Assembly (NCBI GenBank): GCA_934754755.1
Contig: CAKVJS010000024.1
Span: 1-10,467 of the forward strand
Source of the DNA: an uncultured Erysipelotrichales bacterium
GTDB taxonomy: Bacteria > Bacillota_I > Bacilli_A > Erysipelotrichales > Coprobacillaceae
Length of the DNA stretch: 10,467 nucleotides
Reading direction: 5' to 3'
How positions within the stretch are numbered: the first letter of the stretch is position 1; every line of letters begins with the position of its first letter. The notes under the pieces are model-generated. The model had not been told where the DNA came from. It saw only the letters and a program-made list of their open reading frames with translations, and searched no databases. Shown one piece after another: positions 7,773 to 10,467 of the stretch. A program made the position numbers and the translations under genes.

Positions 7773-8458
7773 AAATCAAAAAATTTTTAGAGAGAATGGA
7801 GGTTCCCTATCAAAATATAGAACTATATCGAGAAGCTTTTACTCACCCTTCTTATGCGAATGAAAAAGGGGGGAAGGTAAAACATTACGAGCGATTAGAG
7901 TTTTTAGGAGATGCGGTTTTACAATATCATGTATCGATGTATATATTTAAACTTTTTCCTGATATTCCAGAGGGGCAGCTAACAACTCTGCGTTCAAAAT
8001 TAGTACGAGAAGAATCCCTAGCTAGGTTTGCAAGAGAACTCAAATTAGGAGATTTAATACTTTTAGGAACCGGAGAGCGTAATAATGGCGGTAATAATCG
8101 GGATAGCGTACTCGCTAATGTATTTGAATCAATGATCGGGGCTATCAGTTGCGATGGTGATGAAAAACAAGTAGAACGTATGTTACATAAGACGATTTAT
8201 CAACATATCGATGATGTGAATCGAGAAGATATTACCGATTTTAAAACAACACTGCAGGAATTAATTCAGTCAGATCAACGAAAAACAGTAGTGTATCGAT
8301 TATTATCTACATCAGGGCCAGCCAATGCACCTATTTTTGAAGTCGTTGTGACGATGGATGATATGGTGTTAGGCAAAGGTAAGGGCTCTAGTAAAAAAAG
8401 AGCAGAACAACAGGCAGCTAAGGATGCCTTAGAAAAACTAGCAAAGAATAATACGTAG
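7769..8458 (+). CDS. rnc: Ribonuclease III
   Basis: A 229-residue double-strand-specific endoribonuclease that processes rRNA precursors and structured mRNAs as a homodimer. The nuclease domain (about 1-150) has the signature ERLEFLGDAVL at 41-51, carrying E44 and D48 of the metal site. The second half of the site reads LANVFESMIGAI: E120 is present, but residue 117 is Asn (AAT, 8117-8119), where the family has a conserved Asp (D114 in E. coli, D107 in Aquifex). The C-terminal dsRNA-binding domain (about 157-226) begins DFKTTLQELIQ and ends GKGSSKKRAEQQAAKDAL, with the usual Lys-rich RNA-contact helix. The GTG start at 7769 lies in the plsX stop (GTGA) with AAGGAAGGA at 7751-7759. Length and domain order are normal. 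In many Bacillota smc follows; it does not here. Confidence 0.96.
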   Translation: MKIKKFLERMEVPYQNIELYREAFTHPSYANEKGGKVKHYERLEFLGDAVLQYHVSMYIFKLFPDIPEGQLTTLRSKLVREESLARFARELKLGDLILLGTGERNNGGNNRDSVLANVFESMIGAISCDGDEKQVERMLHKTIYQHIDDVNREDITDFKTTLQELIQSDQRKTVVYRLLSTSGPANAPIFEVVVTMDDMVLGKGKGSSKKRAEQQAAKDALEKLAKNNT

Positions 8459-8508
8459 GCACAAATTCATGTGATTGTGTGTTTGCCCAGTAGTCATTAT
8501 CCCAGTTG

Positions 8509-8517
8509 CATAGGTTA
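8509..8517 (+). promoter_or_regulatory. Possible sporulation-sigma -10 element for the LysM gene
   Basis: CATAGGTTA matches the CATAnnnTA -10 core described for mother-cell sigma-K promoters and partly matches that of sigma-E. It stands 18 bp ahead of the LysM gene start. No convincing AC-type -35 is visible at the right spacing, and so short a motif can arise by chance. The 8459-8534 gap has no strong terminator: CACAA/TTGTG near 8460-8480 forms only a weak hairpin without a T run. Confidence 0.28.
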
Positions 8518-8534
8518 ATGTAGGAGGGATAAAC

Positions 8535-9155
8535 GTGTATAATAATTACATGAATAATTTATTTGATCGACAACAACCGCAATCAGAAATGGCGGGACAA
8601 ATGCCAGCTCCATTTTCCTTATCTTCATCGGAAGCAGGAAAAATTTACGTATATAATGTAAGACAAGGTGATACGCTCTATGCAATTGCGCGAAGATTTA
8701 ATACGACAGCGGATTTAATACGTAATATGAATCAATTAGGATCTGGCTCTACATTACAAATAGGACAACGAATGTTAGTTCCAGTTCTATATAAAGAACA
8801 ACAAGTTCAACCGATTCCACAACCAATTAGTCAAGGTGGCAATGTTCCACAATCGATAACACAAGGAAACATTAGCCCATCTTTACCACCTACCATGCCT
8901 TCTAATCCAGCTTTGAATGGTTCTGTTCCACCAATGATTACACCACCACAAACGAATTTTTCTTCGATGAATCAAGGTTCACCAATGACCCAACCAGGTA
9001 TGATGGGACAAATGAAACCGACCAATGTACCACCACAAGTACCGGTAAATCCTTCGTTACCACAAACGAATATGCCAGGAAGTGTTATGCCTATTTCAGA
9101 AATGCCCCAAGGTATGCCTTCACAAAGATCAAAATCCTATGATTTATACTTTTAA
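8535..9155 (+). CDS. LysM protein with Pro/Gln/Met-rich tail, SafA-like spore coat candidate
   Basis: A 206-residue protein with one LysM domain at about 38-84 (YVYNVRQGDTLYAIARRFNT, then LIRNMNQLGSGSTLQIGQRM and LVP), a peptidoglycan/lipid II-binding module. No signal peptide or membrane helix is present; the first 36 residues are polar, rich in Asn, Gln and Met. Residues 87-200 are low-complexity, rich in Pro, Gln, Met, Asn and Ser, with loose repeats such as PQTN (twice) and SEM...QMP-like pieces, and are probably disordered. The protein ends SKSYDLYF. A non-secreted LysM protein with such a tail resembles SafA, the inner-coat morphogen that partners SpoVID in Bacillus, though it is shorter. 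A strong AGGAGGG site (8522-8528) precedes the GTG start and fixes it. A mother-cell spore role is inferred; another LysM function cannot be excluded. Confidence 0.85.
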   Translation: MYNNYMNNLFDRQQPQSEMAGQMPAPFSLSSSEAGKIYVYNVRQGDTLYAIARRFNTTADLIRNMNQLGSGSTLQIGQRMLVPVLYKEQQVQPIPQPISQGGNVPQSITQGNISPSLPPTMPSNPALNGSVPPMITPPQTNFSSMNQGSPMTQPGMMGQMKPTNVPPQVPVNPSLPQTNMPGSVMPISEMPQGMPSQRSKSYDLYF

Positions 9156-9181
9156 GTTATAGCTTTTCTATGTTAAAAAGT
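9148..9181 (+). repeat. Imperfect inverted repeat across the LysM gene stop codon
   Basis: ACTTTTAA (9148-9155) pairs with TTAAAAAGT (9173-9181) around one bulged A, and ATAG (9159-9162) pairs with CTAT (9168-9171) inside, with loop CTTTT. No T run follows, so it is not a standard intrinsic terminator on this strand. It could stabilise the mRNA 3' end or attenuate readthrough into pncB. Confidence 0.45.
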
Positions 9182-9212
9182 ATATGATATTAATATATAA
9201 GGAGAACTTGTG

Positions 9213-10467
9213 ATGCATACAGTAGGAAGCAAAAGAAATTTAACATTAGTCATGGACTTATATGAGTTAACAATGTCATATAACTATTTTAAACAGGGGA
9301 ACAAAGACCAATATGTATATTTTGATATGTTTTATCGAAATAATCCTAATCATGGGGGATACTCTATTTTTGCGGGATTACAACAATTGATAGAATGTAT
9401 CAATGATTTACATTTTAGTCAGGGGGACATTACGTACCTACGTTCCTTACATAAGTTTGATGAGGATTTTTTACTATATTTACAGGATTTTCATTTTACC
9501 GGATCTATTTATGCGATTCGGGAGGGAACACCAATCTTTCCCAATGAGCCATTAGTAACGGTGAAGGCAAAATGTATTGAAGCACAACTTATTGAAACCT
9601 TATTATTGGTAACTATCAACCACCAATCTTTAATTGCTACAAAGGCAAATAGAATTGTACGAGAAGCAAAAGATCATGCTGTTTTAGAATTTGGGGGTCG
9701 TCGTGCGCAAGGGTATGATGGCGCTGTGTATGGAGCGCGCGCTGCGTATATTGGTGGGGTAGCTGGTAGTGCTACTGTAGCTGCTGGTAAACTGTTTAAT
9801 ATACCGGTTGTCGGTACGATGGCTCATTCTTTTGTGCAATCCTTTGATACAGAGTATGAAGCCTTTGAAGCCTATGCAAATATTTATCCAGATAGTTGTA
9901 CACTACTAGTAGATACTTATAATACGATGCAAAGTGGTGTACCAAATGCCATTCGGGTGGCTAAAGAAGTACTGCATCCAATGGGTAAAAAGCTATTAGG
10001 GATTCGTCTAGATAGTGGGGATATGGCCTATCTATCAAAGCAAGCCCGAGCTTTACTGGATGAAGCTGGTTTATACGATACGAAAATAACCGTATCAAAT
10101 TCATTAGATGAATATTTAATCCGTTCTTTATTAGCACAAGATGCCAAAATTGATTCCTTCGGTGTTGGTGAAAATTTAATTGTCTCACAATCATCACCTG
10201 TTTTTGGCGGGGTTTATAAATTGGCGGCGATTACTTGTGGTGATAGGATAGTGCCAAAGATTAAGATCTCGGAAAATACAGAGAAGATTACGAATCCTGG
10301 TTATAAGCGATTGTATCGTTTGTTTGATAATAAAAGCAATAAGGCGATCGCCGATGTCCTTGCCTTATATGATCAACATTTGTCATCCAGTCAGGATATT
10401 ACGATTTATCATCAAGAACACGCTTGGAAATGTAAGACTATTTCAGCGAATACATATAGTATTGAGG
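9213..10467 (+). CDS. pncB: Nicotinate phosphoribosyltransferase (3' partial)
   Basis: The frame is open from ATG 9213 to the window edge, giving 418 codons of a family that is usually about 480-490 residues in Bacillota; only the C-terminal end is missing. The enzyme joins nicotinate and PRPP, with ATP hydrolysis, to form nicotinate mononucleotide in the Preiss-Handler NAD salvage pathway. Family motifs are MDLYELTMSYNYF near 14-26, EFGGRRAQGYDGA with R163/R164, GTMAHS at 201-206 with H205 as the phosphorylated histidine, GIRLDSGDMAYL, and FGVGENLIVSQSSPVFGGVY. GGAGA at 9201-9205 gives the start good spacing; the alternative GTG at 9210 is only one codon upstream. It is 57 bp beyond the LysM gene. 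A TATGAT at 9183-9188 might serve as a -10, but no -35 supports it. Confidence 0.96.
   Translation, partial: MHTVGSKRNLTLVMDLYELTMSYNYFKQGNKDQYVYFDMFYRNNPNHGGYSIFAGLQQLIECINDLHFSQGDITYLRSLHKFDEDFLLYLQDFHFTGSIYAIREGTPIFPNEPLVTVKAKCIEAQLIETLLLVTINHQSLIATKANRIVREAKDHAVLEFGGRRAQGYDGAVYGARAAYIGGVAGSATVAAGKLFNIPVVGTMAHSFVQSFDTEYEAFEAYANIYPDSCTLLVDTYNTMQSGVPNAIRVAKEVLHPMGKKLLGIRLDSGDMAYLSKQARALLDEAGLYDTKITVSNSLDEYLIRSLLAQDAKIDSFGVGENLIVSQSSPVFGGVYKLAAITCGDRIVPKIKISENTEKITNPGYKRLYRLFDNKSNKAIADVLALYDQHLSSSQDITIYHQEHAWKCKTISANTYSIE

Noticed and set aside
8793..9135. Repetitive-looking Pro/Gln/Met-coding stretch as a possible DNA repeat array
   Set aside because: Repetition is at the level of amino acid composition; there is no regular unit or spacing, so it is a low-complexity protein tail and not a tandem repeat or CRISPR.
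9961..10197. Minus-strand open frame of 78 codons inside pncB
   Set aside because: The + strand here encodes conserved PncB motifs; the antisense frame has no domain.
10343..10352. GGCGATCGCC palindrome, like the cyanobacterial HIP1 element
   Set aside because: It is a single occurrence within a well-conserved coding frame of an AT-rich Bacillota-like genome; chance is sufficient.
1..10467. tRNA or rRNA genes, insertion sequences, CRISPR arrays or phage genes
   Set aside because: I saw no cloverleaf with a CCA-type end, no transposase or integrase, no regularly spaced repeats, and no clear compositional break anywhere in the window.

Overview
The window reads as a piece of an AT-rich, endospore-forming Bacillota chromosome. 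All genes lie on the + strand and form an ordinary housekeeping and sporulation neighbourhood. The evidence is a SpoVID-type LysM tail followed by a YsxE-like protein and valS (the order known from Bacillus subtilis), a tRNA-sensing T-box leader, a strong sigma-A-type promoter, and recG-plsX-rnc packed together. The fab and acp genes that separate plsX from rnc in Bacillus are absent, which recalls the compact arrangement in Erysipelotrichia and Mollicutes. I therefore favour a spore-forming Erysipelotrichia-like lineage, but this is inference from gene order and not a sequence match.

Layout. 1-177: C-terminal end of a LysM protein (probable SpoVID), overlapping by 4 bp a degenerate kinase-fold coat protein (ysxE-like, 174-1085), closed by an intrinsic terminator. 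1158-1405: sigma-A promoter and a complete T-box leader whose specifier reads GTA (Val) and which ends in an attenuator terminator. 1428-2081: membrane-anchored DUF4375/DMP19-like protein, overlapping by 8 bp valS (2074-4686). 4759-8458: recG, plsX and rnc, closely spaced, the last two overlapping by 4 bp. 8535-9155: small LysM protein with a Pro/Gln/Met/Asn-rich tail, resembling a SafA-type spore coat morphogen. 9213 to the edge: nicotinate phosphoribosyltransferase (pncB), cut by the window end.

How they work together. The T-box should raise transcription of the DUF4375 gene and valS when uncharged tRNA-Val accumulates. RecG (fork and recombination repair), PlsX (phospholipid initiation) and RNase III (dsRNA processing) form a housekeeping run that is probably co-transcribed. 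Coat-assembly genes lie on both sides of it. PncB supplies NAD by the Preiss-Handler salvage route.

No wholly new multi-gene system is evident. The points most worth a second look are the uncharacterised membrane protein between the Val T-box and valS, an Asp-to-Asn change at a catalytic metal-site position of RNase III, and the SafA-like gene beside an NAD-synthesis gene.
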